36,328 nt of DNA from Bryobacteraceae bacterium (GTDB lineage Bacteria; Acidobacteriota; Terriglobia; Bryobacterales; Bryobacteraceae): contig JAICIH010000015.1 of the NCBI GenBank assembly GCA_025924475.1, positions 1 to 36,328 of the forward strand, read 5' to 3'. Positions 17,501 to 24,718 of this stretch are shown here, in pieces. Made by a program: the position numbers and the translations under genes. The notes under the pieces were generated by a model. That model was given only the letters and a program-made list of their open reading frames with translations. It ran no database searches and was not told the origin of the DNA. Positions within the stretch are counted from its first letter, which is position 1. Each line of letters begins with the position of its first letter.

Positions 17501-18234
17501 AGGTAGGCGCGCGCAAGGTGAATGGTGAGCTTCGTGCATTCTGCTCTCGCATTGGGAATACGCTTCGCAAATATCCATTTCGTTCATCGGGAGAAGATGC
17601 GCGCCTCGAGGAATTGAACGCCTGGTTTGCCCCACAAAGCGGGGGAATCTGGAAATTTGCAGCGCAGGCTTTGAGCGATCTCGCCGTGAAGGACGGCGCG
17701 CACTGGAAGCAAAAGGATGGTGCGAAGTTGCAACTTGCGCCGGAAATGTTGGCTTTCCTCAACCGGGCGCAACAAATTACAGATGCGTTCTATCCAGGAG
17801 GCGCCACGCAACCTCAGTTCACGTACACACTCCGGCCGAAACCCGACCCAGCGTTCAAAAACATGCTGATCGAGCTCGATGTGGACGGTCAGGCGCATCA
17901 ATGGACAACTAGCCTGCAAAAGCAATTTAGCTGGCCCGCGCCGCAGGGTGCGAAGGAAATAGGTGCGAAGGGCTGGCTCAGGACAGGCAGCGTTTCCGTT
18001 CCTTTTGCTTCGAGAGGCGGAGTATGGAGCATTTTCCGGATCATGGGCGATGCTGAGCCTCGTCCTTTGTCGGGAAAACTTGTCGAATGGAAGTATTTGC
18101 GAGGAGGCGATGGACGCGTCGAGGAAATCCAACCGCCGGTTCGCGTCGAAATCGTCGAGTTTCCGAGCGGAGTTGATGTTTTCAATCCAAAATTTTTCAG
18201 CGGCCTCGAATGTGCGGCCCGCGCGGTCCAATAA
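14554..18234 (+). CDS. tssM: T6SS membrane-complex protein TssM (IcmF family)
   Basis: The 1226-residue protein has two N-terminal transmembrane helices (about residues 9-28 and 37-57). A cytoplasmic NTPase-like domain carries an intact Walker A GPENSGKT (122-129). A third transmembrane helix lies at about 479-500 (CGGCALLCAAFIWSW). A large periplasmic region follows, with an IcmF-type C-terminal beta domain. Length and order are typical of TssM. Where the family often has DTAG after Walker A, this copy reads FVELAGRAF (E170, L171), so nucleotide hydrolysis may be altered. TssM spans the envelope and contacts TssL and, in proteobacteria, the lipoprotein TssJ, which is not seen here. The gene is coupled to tssL and followed 56 bases later by tssB. 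Confidence 0.95.
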   Translation: MRMTMTIKSLLFCLFLYVCLVWVGVAYLYPDRMQKLGLLWTAIGLIVVLALIVFGRLWGWVQTARAAKPKASPQASPVTHEEDAVLAALLADAKASLQKRDNLPGNEAGTLLSHLPMYLLVGPENSGKTSTLLNSGLEPVLLAGQTTTAGQPMPTQLCNIWLARNALFVELAGRAFNGELGRWVGLLRVLRGQRSTPQWRRLLGEPDPGTNVRAVLAFCESKEFTAASSPQAREIRDRQVAQWRERLGAIAEVFGIELPVYLLATKSETIPGFADYFARMPEPDINQIFGCSLPRPKKSAQRFEDVSAEAENRRLTKSFSPLLHALAEKRLAQLAHETDPSRRPGIYEFPRELRRIRSTFVQFLVDVFRPHPLRLTPFLHGYYFTGTREDELTAGGPASSASWPGHREVGEATEMFRADATQIFRGSDAPRVSRSIARGVRRRWMFVSELLQSVLQYRPVQRTAAADQRLERYQRIIWGAVCGGCALLCAAFIWSWSANIRLLHSVSDAANLPKYSKPATLSDLQALENLRVEASRLLDYSRNGAPLHMRWGLYSGNEFAPVARNLYFQRFRELLLNDLNGSIRSRLDAVPAAPSANEPYEPVARLLKAHLMISSGACKPESSFVSSVLRQTRGEAMQGLGSEWEKLADRQIDFYAAELPLGNPIKLNEDAEARDHARQYLRNIQGIDQVYGGILASADGALARPQRLSDLVPDYARVLSGPAEVSGAFTRDGWNYMEKASKNISGKSLGEACVVGPTQTTSIGERKHDADLERAIQRMYIRDYIERWRNFVNGFSVRRYSGPADAARKLEILAGHKSPLLGLLAMTSNQTNFPPPAQTERVEKFKPLAKIFSSLQNAPKPVEDAREHMRDALPDASRVTRIFQPVHWVVPPASNTWVFDKNSSYIDALSQLGYSMREVAKGSDDPAIYQAASQNYDKALEAARQLARGFEPVGVEGIDGTVQRLLEAPIRMTHGFIPSDPEKVGARKVNGELRAFCSRIGNTLRKYPFRSSGEDARLEELNAWFAPQSGGIWKFAAQALSDLAVKDGAHWKQKDGAKLQLAPEMLAFLNRAQQITDAFYPGGATQPQFTYTLRPKPDPAFKNMLIELDVDGQAHQWTTSLQKQFSWPAPQGAKEIGAKGWLRTGSVSVPFASRGGVWSIFRIMGDAEPRPLSGKLVEWKYLRGGDGRVEEIQPPVRVEIVEFPSGVDVFNPKFFSGLECAARAVQ

Positions 18235-18290
18235 TTGCACACGATTTCGAAGAATCTCATTGATTGTTTACCGAAGGAGTTTATAAAACG

Positions 18291-18812
18291 ATGGCCAAAC
18301 AAAGCTTGCAAAGGAAAGTGGGGCGGGTTCGACCGCCCAGAGTTCATATCACCTATGACGTGGAAATCGGCGATGCGATTGAGAAGCGCGACCTGCCGTT
18401 CGTCGCAGGCGTTTTAGCAGATCTCTCAGGAATGCCGGAAAAGCCGCTTCCTCCGATTGCTAAACGCAAGTTCGTCGAGATCGACCGGGACAACTTTAAC
18501 GACGTACTGAAAAAAATCAATCCGCGGCTCGCGTTCAAGGTCGATAACCGCCTGAACGAGGACGACACCCGGCTGAATGTAGAGCTAAAGTTTGAAAGCA
18601 TGGACGACTTCCATCCGGCACGAGTCGCCCAGCAGATCGATCCGCTCCGCAAATTGCTCGAAATCCGCAATAGCCTGGCAAATCTGCGCAGCAGTTTGAT
18701 CGGCAATGAAAAGCTGGACGACCTTTTGCAGGAGATTGTTCAGAACCAGGAGAAGCTGCAGCGTGCCGGCGCCGAAACCGGCATTCACGCTGATGGCCGA
18801 AAGGAGAAGTAA
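18291..18812 (+). CDS. tssB: T6SS contractile sheath small subunit TssB (VipA/ImpB)
   Basis: The 173-residue protein matches the family from VGRVRPPRVHITYDVEIGDA through KFVEIDRDNFNDVLKKINP to ELKFESMDDFHPARVAQQI and the helical C-terminus LLEIRNSLANLRSSL. TssB pairs with TssC to build the contractile sheath in the cytoplasm. The ATG at 18291 is chosen because GAAGGAG lies about 11 bases upstream. An earlier TTG at 18264 would place that ribosome binding site inside the gene. The stop TAA shares its last base with the tssC ATG, so the two subunits are translationally coupled. Confidence 0.96.
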   Translation: MAKQSLQRKVGRVRPPRVHITYDVEIGDAIEKRDLPFVAGVLADLSGMPEKPLPPIAKRKFVEIDRDNFNDVLKKINPRLAFKVDNRLNEDDTRLNVELKFESMDDFHPARVAQQIDPLRKLLEIRNSLANLRSSLIGNEKLDDLLQEIVQNQEKLQRAGAETGIHADGRKEK

Positions 18813-20305
18813 TGGCGACTGAAACCAAATTGGCCCGAGAGACACAGGCTGCTTCCGAAACACTTTCGGATAGCCGAAGCATCCTCGACGTTATCGCTGA
18901 AGAAGGCCGGATCGGTCAAACAGCAGAAGAGCGCAGCGCGGGCAAACTCTGGCTCAAAGATCTCGTAAATGAGGTCATGACCGGACAAATGACTGTCTCG
19001 CATGACACCGAGGCCATGCTCAACACGAGAATCGCGGACTTGGATGATCTCATCTCAAAACAGTTGAATGAGGTGATGCATGCCGAGGAATTTCAGAAGC
19101 TGGAAGGCTGCTGGCGCGGTCTGCACTATTTCGTCGAGCAGGCTGAGACCTCGAGTAATCTCAAGATCAAGCTGATGAATATCAGCAAGACGGATCTCTT
19201 CAAAGATCTTGATAAAGCCACGGAATTCGACCAGAGCGCCATTTTTAAGAAGATCTATGAAGAAGAATATGGCACTGCTGGGGGCAAGCCATTCGGCGCA
19301 TTGATCGGCGACTACGAGTTCGGCCGGCATCCACAAGATGTCGGACTGCTGGAAAAGATGTCAGGTGTGGCCGCTAGCTCGCATGCGCCTTTTATCGCAG
19401 CCGCATCACCGGCTTTGTTCAATTTCGACAGCTTTACCGAACTGTCGGGTCCACGAGACCTGGAAAAAATATTCGATAACGAAGCTTATTTAAAGTGGAA
19501 CATGTTTCGCAAAAGCGATGACGCGCGATACGTCGGCCTCTGTCTTCCTCATGTTCTGGCTCGTCTGCCGTACGGAAAAGAAACGGCATCTATCGAAGAG
19601 TTTGAATATGAAGAGAACGTTGACGGTCGCGATCATTCGAAATACCTATGGAGCAATGCCGCCTATGCTTTTGCTGCCCGTCTGACTGACGCGTTTGCGC
19701 GTCACGAGTGGTGCGCGGCGATTCGGGGTGTCGAGGGTGGCGGATTGGTAGAGGGCCTTCCCGCACATACGTTCACCACCGATGACGGGGATATCGCGAC
19801 CAAGTGTCCTACGGAAATTGCAATTACCGACCGCCGGGAAAATGAGCTTTCGAAGCTCGGCTTCATCCCGCTGTGCCATTACAAAGGCACGGACACTGCC
19901 GTATTCATGGCTGCGCAATCGACACAAAAGCCGCAGGTTTATCTCGATGATGACGCCAACGCGAATGCGCGCCTATCTACACAGTTGCAATATATCCTGG
20001 CCTGCTCCCGCTTCGCTCATTTTCTAAAAGTCATGATGCGCGACAAGATAGGGAAGTTTATGTCGCGGGATGAATGTGAGAGCTTTCTCAATAAGTGGAT
20101 CTCTAAGTATGTGTTGCTGGACGACATGGCTTCGCAGGATTTGAAGGCCAAATTTCCGCTTCGCGAAGCCCGCATTGAAGTCTCGGAGATTCCGGGCAAG
20201 CCCGGAGCTTACAATGCGGTCGCATTTTTGCGCCCGCATTTCCAGTTGGACGCTCTAGGAGTATCCCTTCGGCTGGTGGCCAGATTGCCACAACCGAAAG
20301 GATAA
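18812..20305 (+). CDS. tssC: T6SS contractile sheath large subunit TssC (VipB/ImpC)
   Basis: The 497-residue protein is full length. Recognisable blocks are HAEEFQKLEGCWRGLHYFV, the ALIGDYEFG region, FDSFTELSGPRDLEKIF, the WSNAAYAFAARLTDAF segment and the C-terminal handshake region VSEIPGKPGAYNAVAFLRPH. TssC forms the bulk of the sheath and docks the ClpV recycling ATPase through TssB/TssC interfaces. It overlaps tssB by one base. A sigma-54-type promoter for hcp begins 8 bases after the stop codon, so tube and sheath expression can be uncoupled. Confidence 0.97.
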   Translation: MATETKLARETQAASETLSDSRSILDVIAEEGRIGQTAEERSAGKLWLKDLVNEVMTGQMTVSHDTEAMLNTRIADLDDLISKQLNEVMHAEEFQKLEGCWRGLHYFVEQAETSSNLKIKLMNISKTDLFKDLDKATEFDQSAIFKKIYEEEYGTAGGKPFGALIGDYEFGRHPQDVGLLEKMSGVAASSHAPFIAAASPALFNFDSFTELSGPRDLEKIFDNEAYLKWNMFRKSDDARYVGLCLPHVLARLPYGKETASIEEFEYEENVDGRDHSKYLWSNAAYAFAARLTDAFARHEWCAAIRGVEGGGLVEGLPAHTFTTDDGDIATKCPTEIAITDRRENELSKLGFIPLCHYKGTDTAVFMAAQSTQKPQVYLDDDANANARLSTQLQYILACSRFAHFLKVMMRDKIGKFMSRDECESFLNKWISKYVLLDDMASQDLKAKFPLREARIEVSEIPGKPGAYNAVAFLRPHFQLDALGVSLRLVARLPQPKG

Positions 20306-20313
20306 ATCCATAT

Positions 20314-20329
20314 TGGAACGCCGGTTGCA
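20314..20329 (+). promoter_or_regulatory. Near-consensus sigma-54 promoter of hcp
   Basis: TGGAACGCCGGTTGCA matches TGGCACG-N4-TTGCW at every defined position except the fourth (A for C). GG (20315-20316) and GC (20327-20328) are 10 bases apart. A start near 20340 gives a leader of about 58 bases with AAGGAG ahead of the hcp ATG. In other bacteria hcp operons are known sigma-54/VasH targets. Confidence 0.72.
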
Positions 20330-20397
20330 ATCGACGAAGTGAGTTCTCACGCTCGTCCTCGAGCTTGAGAAGTGTTTTTTAAAGAAAAGGAGTCACA

Positions 20398-20892
20398 ATG
20401 TTCAGTACATTTGTCAACTTCGGTGACATCAAAGGCGAAGCCACCGAAAAAGATCACAAAGATTGGGTGATGGCAACGAAGGTTGAGTTTGAAGTCGTGC
20501 AACCACCATCCTCCACGCAGCAGACTGCCGGCGGGCGAAGCGCCGAAGCCGTCGAGTTCTCGGAGTTTAAAATCCAAAAGCTCGTTGACAAGGCATCGCC
20601 GAAACTATTCGAGGCCTCGTGCAAGGGAACGCACATACCGGAGGTCGTGGTTGACTATATTCGCGCCAGCGGCGACTCGGCGATCAAGTACCTCGAGATC
20701 AAACTTAAAGAGGTCTTGATCAGCGGCATTACCCATCTCGCCGATCCTAAAGCGGAACACCAGTTTCCCAGTGAGGAAATCAGAATGACATTCGGCGCAA
20801 TCGAGAAAACGTACACGCAGCAGAAGCCCGATGGCAAAGCCGGCGGCAACGTCGCTGCAAAGTGGAGTGTTTCGAAGGGCGCAGTTGCATAA
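20398..20892 (+). CDS. hcp: Hcp tube protein (TssD)
   Basis: The 164-residue protein fits Hcp in length and pattern: FVNFGDIKGEATEKDHKDWV at the start, FSEFKIQKLVDKASPKLFEASCKG in the middle, and a C-terminal FGAIEKTYT with a basic tail. Hcp hexamers stack into the inner tube expelled with each firing event and can carry small effectors. AAGGAG lies just upstream of the ATG. The gene has its own sigma-54-type promoter and is followed by a 247-bp structured gap before tssA. Both features suit a transcript made in larger amounts than the rest of the cluster. Confidence 0.95.
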   Translation: MFSTFVNFGDIKGEATEKDHKDWVMATKVEFEVVQPPSSTQQTAGGRSAEAVEFSEFKIQKLVDKASPKLFEASCKGTHIPEVVVDYIRASGDSAIKYLEIKLKEVLISGITHLADPKAEHQFPSEEIRMTFGAIEKTYTQQKPDGKAGGNVAAKWSVSKGAVA

Positions 20893-20906
20893 GCTAAAAG
20901 GCCACT

Positions 20907-21099
20907 GGAAGCGTGAGCGACATTGACGGTGCAAAGATGGGGCGCTTACGCTCAATGCCGTTTACTTAAGCGGCATAGAAGATGCTCCAAGGAGGGCCGA
21001 TTGCCAATCGGCCGCGGCTTACCAAGCCGCCCCACATGGCAGAGGTCTCAAACTCCGGTTACTTCAAGCTTAAGTAAATGACATTGCGCTGACGCTTCC
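20907..21099. repeat. Long imperfect inverted repeat between hcp and tssA
   Basis: The right arm 21069-21099 is complementary to two left segments. CAATGCCGTTTACTTAAG (20953-20970) pairs 16/18 with 21069-21086. GGAAGCGTGAGCG (20907-20919) pairs 12/13 with 21087-21099. The arms enclose two perfect hairpins (20995-21030). No ORF with a ribosome binding site lies inside. It could be a structured RNA element, an mRNA 3' stabiliser or attenuator for hcp, or a MITE/REP-like insertion. No target-site duplication is obvious. Confidence 0.55.
20995..21030. repeat. Two back-to-back perfect hairpins (REP-like)
   Basis: GGCCGATT-GCC-AATCGGCC (20995-21013) is followed without a gap by GCGGCTT-ACC-AAGCCGC (21014-21030). 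Stems are 8 and 7 bp without mismatch and both loops read TT-NCC-AA. Twin palindromes of this design resemble the dispersed REP-type repeats found in many soil bacteria. Neither has a U-run. Confidence 0.6.
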
Positions 21100-21139
21100 G
21101 GCTCAGTATCAGCCGTGTGCTCAACAACTACAGAACACA

Positions 21140-22441
21140 ATGCTAACTGCACTATATGCCATCGATAGCCTTCTCGATCCGATTTCGGCCGACCAGCCTT
21201 GCGGGAAAGATCTGCGTTGGACCGCAGAATGGGACCGGATCAAGGAAGCTCGCCGAGCCGACGACGGTTTCGATCCCGGCAAGTGGGCTAAGAAAGAACG
21301 TAAGGCTGCAAACTGGCGCCTCGCGGAAGAACTTACTACCACGATTCTGCAGAGTCAATCGAAAGATCTGCAAATCGCAATGTGGTTCACCGAGGCCAAG
21401 CTGCAGCAGAATGGTCTTGCTGGATTGCGCGACGGTCTTTGTCTCGTACGAGAGTTGATCACCCGCTACTGGAATGCGGGTCTGTATCCGCCCATTGAAG
21501 AAGGTCCGGAGGATCGGGCCGGGCCGATCGCGTGGCTCAATGACAAGCTCGTAGACTCAATCGCCAGGTTGCCAATAACAGCTCGCTCGAATGATGAGAA
21601 CTACAGCTATTTGGACCTACAGGACGCGCGCCGGGTAGGATCAGCGGCGGGCTACATAACGCCTGACGGCGATATCGATGACGTGAAAAAGAAAGCGTAT
21701 GATACCGCTCTCGCAAACGGGCACATTTCGGTAGAGATGTTCCAACGAGCGTTTCAAGAAACTGAGACAAGCGCATACGAAGGTCTGTACTCGGATTTCA
21801 AGGGCGCATACGAGGAATTCAAGGCGCTCGAAAAGGCCGTTGATGCGACATTTGGCGACAGGGCTCCCAACTTATCTGATTGCCGGGCGATCTTTTCTGA
21901 GCTGGATCAGGAAATTTCGGACCTGATGGAAAAGAAGCGCCCGGCTGCTTCGTCGCCCGGCAAGCCGGGAGTTAGTAACAATTCTGATGGACGCGGCGAC
22001 GAAGCTACAGTTCGCCTTCCTGTTTCAGCGCTGCATTTGAATGAAACGCCTGAAAGCCGGTCAGCGCCTGGAGGGTCATGGCAGGAGGCGGAACGTCTCG
22101 TTCGAACTGGGAAAGTAGATGCGGGTCTCGCGGAAATGACGCGTCTCGCCGCTACTGAAACTACTGGGCGCAGTCGTTTTCAAAGAAGGCTACTCTTGGC
22201 CGAAGCATGTCTGGCGAGTAGCCGCGACGGCTTAGCTCGCGCCATCCTGGAGGAACTTGCCGAGCAAATCGATAAGTTCCAGCTCGAGTTATGGGAATCG
22301 TCAGAGTTGATAGGGAGCGTATGGAAGCGTTTATATGCGCTCTACAAACGAAGCGATTCAGCCGACCCAGATCGTGCACGCCAATTATATGACCGGCTTT
22401 GCCGCCTGGATCCATGGCAAGCGCTGGCTTGCACCGATTGA
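21140..22441 (+). CDS. tssA: T6SS assembly protein TssA (ImpA N-terminal domain)
   Basis: The 433-residue protein begins with the ImpA_N signature LLDPISADQPCGKDLRW and continues through LVRELITRYWNAGLYPPIEEG and the AWLNDKLVDSI segment, which match the family. A Ser/Gly-rich linker at about residues 270-310 separates a C-terminal helical region with the TssA-type repeat AERLVRTGKVDAGLAEMTRL. TssA caps the growing sheath and tube and contacts the baseplate. The ATG at 21140 has no clear Shine-Dalgarno, but it places the conserved motif at the expected distance. The stop lies 7 bases before tssE. Confidence 0.93.
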   Translation: MLTALYAIDSLLDPISADQPCGKDLRWTAEWDRIKEARRADDGFDPGKWAKKERKAANWRLAEELTTTILQSQSKDLQIAMWFTEAKLQQNGLAGLRDGLCLVRELITRYWNAGLYPPIEEGPEDRAGPIAWLNDKLVDSIARLPITARSNDENYSYLDLQDARRVGSAAGYITPDGDIDDVKKKAYDTALANGHISVEMFQRAFQETETSAYEGLYSDFKGAYEEFKALEKAVDATFGDRAPNLSDCRAIFSELDQEISDLMEKKRPAASSPGKPGVSNNSDGRGDEATVRLPVSALHLNETPESRSAPGGSWQEAERLVRTGKVDAGLAEMTRLAATETTGRSRFQRRLLLAEACLASSRDGLARAILEELAEQIDKFQLELWESSELIGSVWKRLYALYKRSDSADPDRARQLYDRLCRLDPWQALACTD

Positions 22442-22448
22442 TACAGCT

Positions 22449-22895
22449 ATGGAGCTTTCATTACTCGATAGATTAGCCGCACGCGAATCGCCTCTCAGCT
22501 CATGGGAGCAAATGCGCGAATTGAAGGCATCACTATGCCGCGATCTCACAGACTTGCTCAATACCCGTCATAGCGAACAGCCGTTGGATCCGGCCTACGC
22601 GGAAGCATCCAGCTCACTTCTTACATTTGGAGTTCCCGATTTCACTGTTTACGATCTCGAGAACACGGCTGAGCAGGAAAAACTGCGTTGCGCAATTGAA
22701 CGAGCGATCCGGCAATTCGAGCCGCGTCTTGCGCGAGTGAGAGTTTTGCTCGAAAAGCCGGACCTCCTCAACCCGACGTTGCACTTTCGGATCGACGCGC
22801 AGCTTCGAGATGGCGTAGATCGCGAAAATGTGCTGTTCGACGCAACTCTCGAACGCGAGTCCCGCCGGATCGCCATCAGCGGAGCCGATCGATGA
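22449..22895 (+). CDS. tssE: T6SS baseplate protein TssE (gp25-like)
   Basis: The 148-residue protein starts MELSLLDRLA, the usual opening of TssE, and carries LKASLCRDLTDLLNTRHSEQ, FGVPDFTVYDLENTAEQEK and a C-terminal beta region. It is homologous to phage T4 gp25, a baseplate wedge protein that nucleates sheath assembly. The ATG at 22449 is preferred over an upstream in-frame ATG at 22335 because the extension would overlap tssA by 107 bases and adds no family sequence. The 3' end overlaps tssF by an ATGA, so the two are coupled. Confidence 0.95.
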   Translation: MELSLLDRLAARESPLSSWEQMRELKASLCRDLTDLLNTRHSEQPLDPAYAEASSSLLTFGVPDFTVYDLENTAEQEKLRCAIERAIRQFEPRLARVRVLLEKPDLLNPTLHFRIDAQLRDGVDRENVLFDATLERESRRIAISGADR

Positions 22896-24718
22896 CTGAC
22901 GATCTATTACCCTACTACGAGCGAGAGCTGGCCTTCATCCGTCAAATGGCGGCGCAGTTTCGTGAGAAGTATCCTGCAGTTGCCGGCCGTATCCAGCTCC
23001 AGCCTAATACGTGCGAGGATCCTCACGTCGAAAGGCTGATCGAAGCCTTCGCACTGTTAACAGCGCGAGTACATCACAAGCTGGACGATGAACTACCGGA
23101 AATTACGGAGGCGCTTCTTGATGTTCTCTATCCACACTATCTAAGACCCATTCCGCCGCAAGGCGTAGTTCAATTTCAGCTCGATCCTTCGCAAAGTGCG
23201 GTTCCGGCCGCCACGCACGTGCCGTCTGGAACGCCGATCCACAGCCGGCCGGAGGACGGGCCGGTGTGCTCGTTTCGGACATGTTACCCAGTCAACTTAT
23301 GGCCGTTTCGCGTAACTCATGCATCGATATCGGCCGCAAATCGGTTTGCCTCGCCTGGTATCGCCTCGGATGTGGCAGCCACGATTCGAATTCAGCTCGA
23401 ATGTTTAGGAGGCTTGCGGCTGTCGCAACTGCCGATCGGCTCGATTCGTTTTTATCTGAATGGAGCAAATGCAGCAGTCCACGCGCTATACGAATCGGTT
23501 TTCGTGAATACCTTGCGCGTATCATTGCGAGGAATTGGCGCTAACGACGGCGCACATGCTGTTCTTCCCGCGGAAAGCTTGCGCCAGGTGGGACTTACAA
23601 CCGAAGAGGGCGCTGTACCGTATTCGGACCGCAGCTTCCTTGGCTATCGGTTATTGCAGGAATATTTCAGTTTCCCCGAAAAATTCTTGTTCTTCGACCT
23701 GACTGGTCTGGATCGAATCCCGCTTTCCGACTTTGGCAGTGGGTTCGAAATCCTGATTTCTTTACGAGAATTCGATAATAAGCATCGGCTGGTTGCTCTC
23801 GAGCAGAGCGTCGACGAAAACACCTTTCAGCTTGGCTGTACGCCAATCGTGAATCTCTTTGAGCGCACGGCGGAGCCAGTGCGCATATCCCAGACGAAAA
23901 CCGAATACCGGGTGGTTCCCGATCAGCATCGCCAGCTCAGCACCGAAATCTATGCAGTCGATAGCGTGACCTCGACCGCCCCTTATCTTGAGGAGCCGCT
24001 GCGTTATGAGCCTTTTTATTCTCTCAGCCATGGGATCGACACATCACAGAAGCGTTTCTGGTATACCCATCGCCGGCCTTCTTTTCGCAAAAACGACAAC
24101 GGCACAGAAGTGTACATCTCGCTAGTGGACCTGGATTTCAAACCTGCTCTGCCGCCGGTTGACATGCTCACTGTTCGTGTGACGTGTACCAACCGAGATC
24201 AAGCAGCGAGGCTGAACTTTTCCGGAGAGTTTGGAGAGCTGGAAGCGGAAGGCATTGCGCTCGTACAGGTACGCTGTCTACTGAAACCAGCCCATACGAT
24301 TCGCCCTCCATTACGCAAAGGCCTGCAGTGGCGCTTAATTTCACATCTGTCCTTGAACCATCTGTCGATCGTGGAAAAAGGACGCGACGCGTTTCAGGAA
24401 ATCCTGAGGCTTTACGATTTCAACGACGATCCTGCGATTCGAAAGCAGATTGCAGGAATTCTCAATATTGCAAGCGAGGCTTGCGTGAGCAAAGTAGCAT
24501 CTGGAATGGGTGTCACGTTCTGCCGAGGCACAGACGTGACAGTTGAGTTCGATGAAACCGCCTATGCCGGAGCGAGCGTGTTTCTGCTCGCGTCGGTGCT
24601 CCAGAGATTTCTGGGATTGTACAGCGCAGTGAATTCATTTAGCCGCGTGACAGTAAAGACAAGTAAAGGAGTTTTGAAGCGATGGCCCCCATTGGCCGGC
24701 GAACAGATCCTTCTCTAG
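22892..24718 (+). CDS. tssF: T6SS baseplate protein TssF (VasA/ImpG)
   Basis: The 608-residue protein has the characteristic start DLLPYYERELAFIRQMAAQF and the following ERLIEAFALLTARVHHKLDDELPEI and LLDVLYPHYLRPIPP blocks. Further hallmarks are FSFPEKFLFFDL in the centre and an LFLLASVLQRFLGLYSAVNSF-type segment near the end. Length is normal for the family. TssF forms the baseplate wedge with TssE, TssG and TssK. It overlaps tssE by 4 bases and tssG by 37 bases. Confidence 0.96.
   Translation: MTDDLLPYYERELAFIRQMAAQFREKYPAVAGRIQLQPNTCEDPHVERLIEAFALLTARVHHKLDDELPEITEALLDVLYPHYLRPIPPQGVVQFQLDPSQSAVPAATHVPSGTPIHSRPEDGPVCSFRTCYPVNLWPFRVTHASISAANRFASPGIASDVAATIRIQLECLGGLRLSQLPIGSIRFYLNGANAAVHALYESVFVNTLRVSLRGIGANDGAHAVLPAESLRQVGLTTEEGAVPYSDRSFLGYRLLQEYFSFPEKFLFFDLTGLDRIPLSDFGSGFEILISLREFDNKHRLVALEQSVDENTFQLGCTPIVNLFERTAEPVRISQTKTEYRVVPDQHRQLSTEIYAVDSVTSTAPYLEEPLRYEPFYSLSHGIDTSQKRFWYTHRRPSFRKNDNGTEVYISLVDLDFKPALPPVDMLTVRVTCTNRDQAARLNFSGEFGELEAEGIALVQVRCLLKPAHTIRPPLRKGLQWRLISHLSLNHLSIVEKGRDAFQEILRLYDFNDDPAIRKQIAGILNIASEACVSKVASGMGVTFCRGTDVTVEFDETAYAGASVFLLASVLQRFLGLYSAVNSFSRVTVKTSKGVLKRWPPLAGEQILL

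Noticed and set aside
18264..18290. TTG extension of TssB
   Set aside because: It would place the GAAGGAG ribosome binding site inside the gene; ATG 18291 fits family length.
20039..20067. CGCGACA-N15-TGTCGCG inverted repeat about 250 bp upstream of the hcp promoter
   Set aside because: It could be an enhancer by sequence, but it is inside conserved tssC codons and has a different spacing from the two intergenic direct repeats.
20991..21006. GG-N10-GC match in the hcp-tssA gap
   Set aside because: The -24 block lacks CAC and the site overlaps the hairpin; spacing alone is a chance match.
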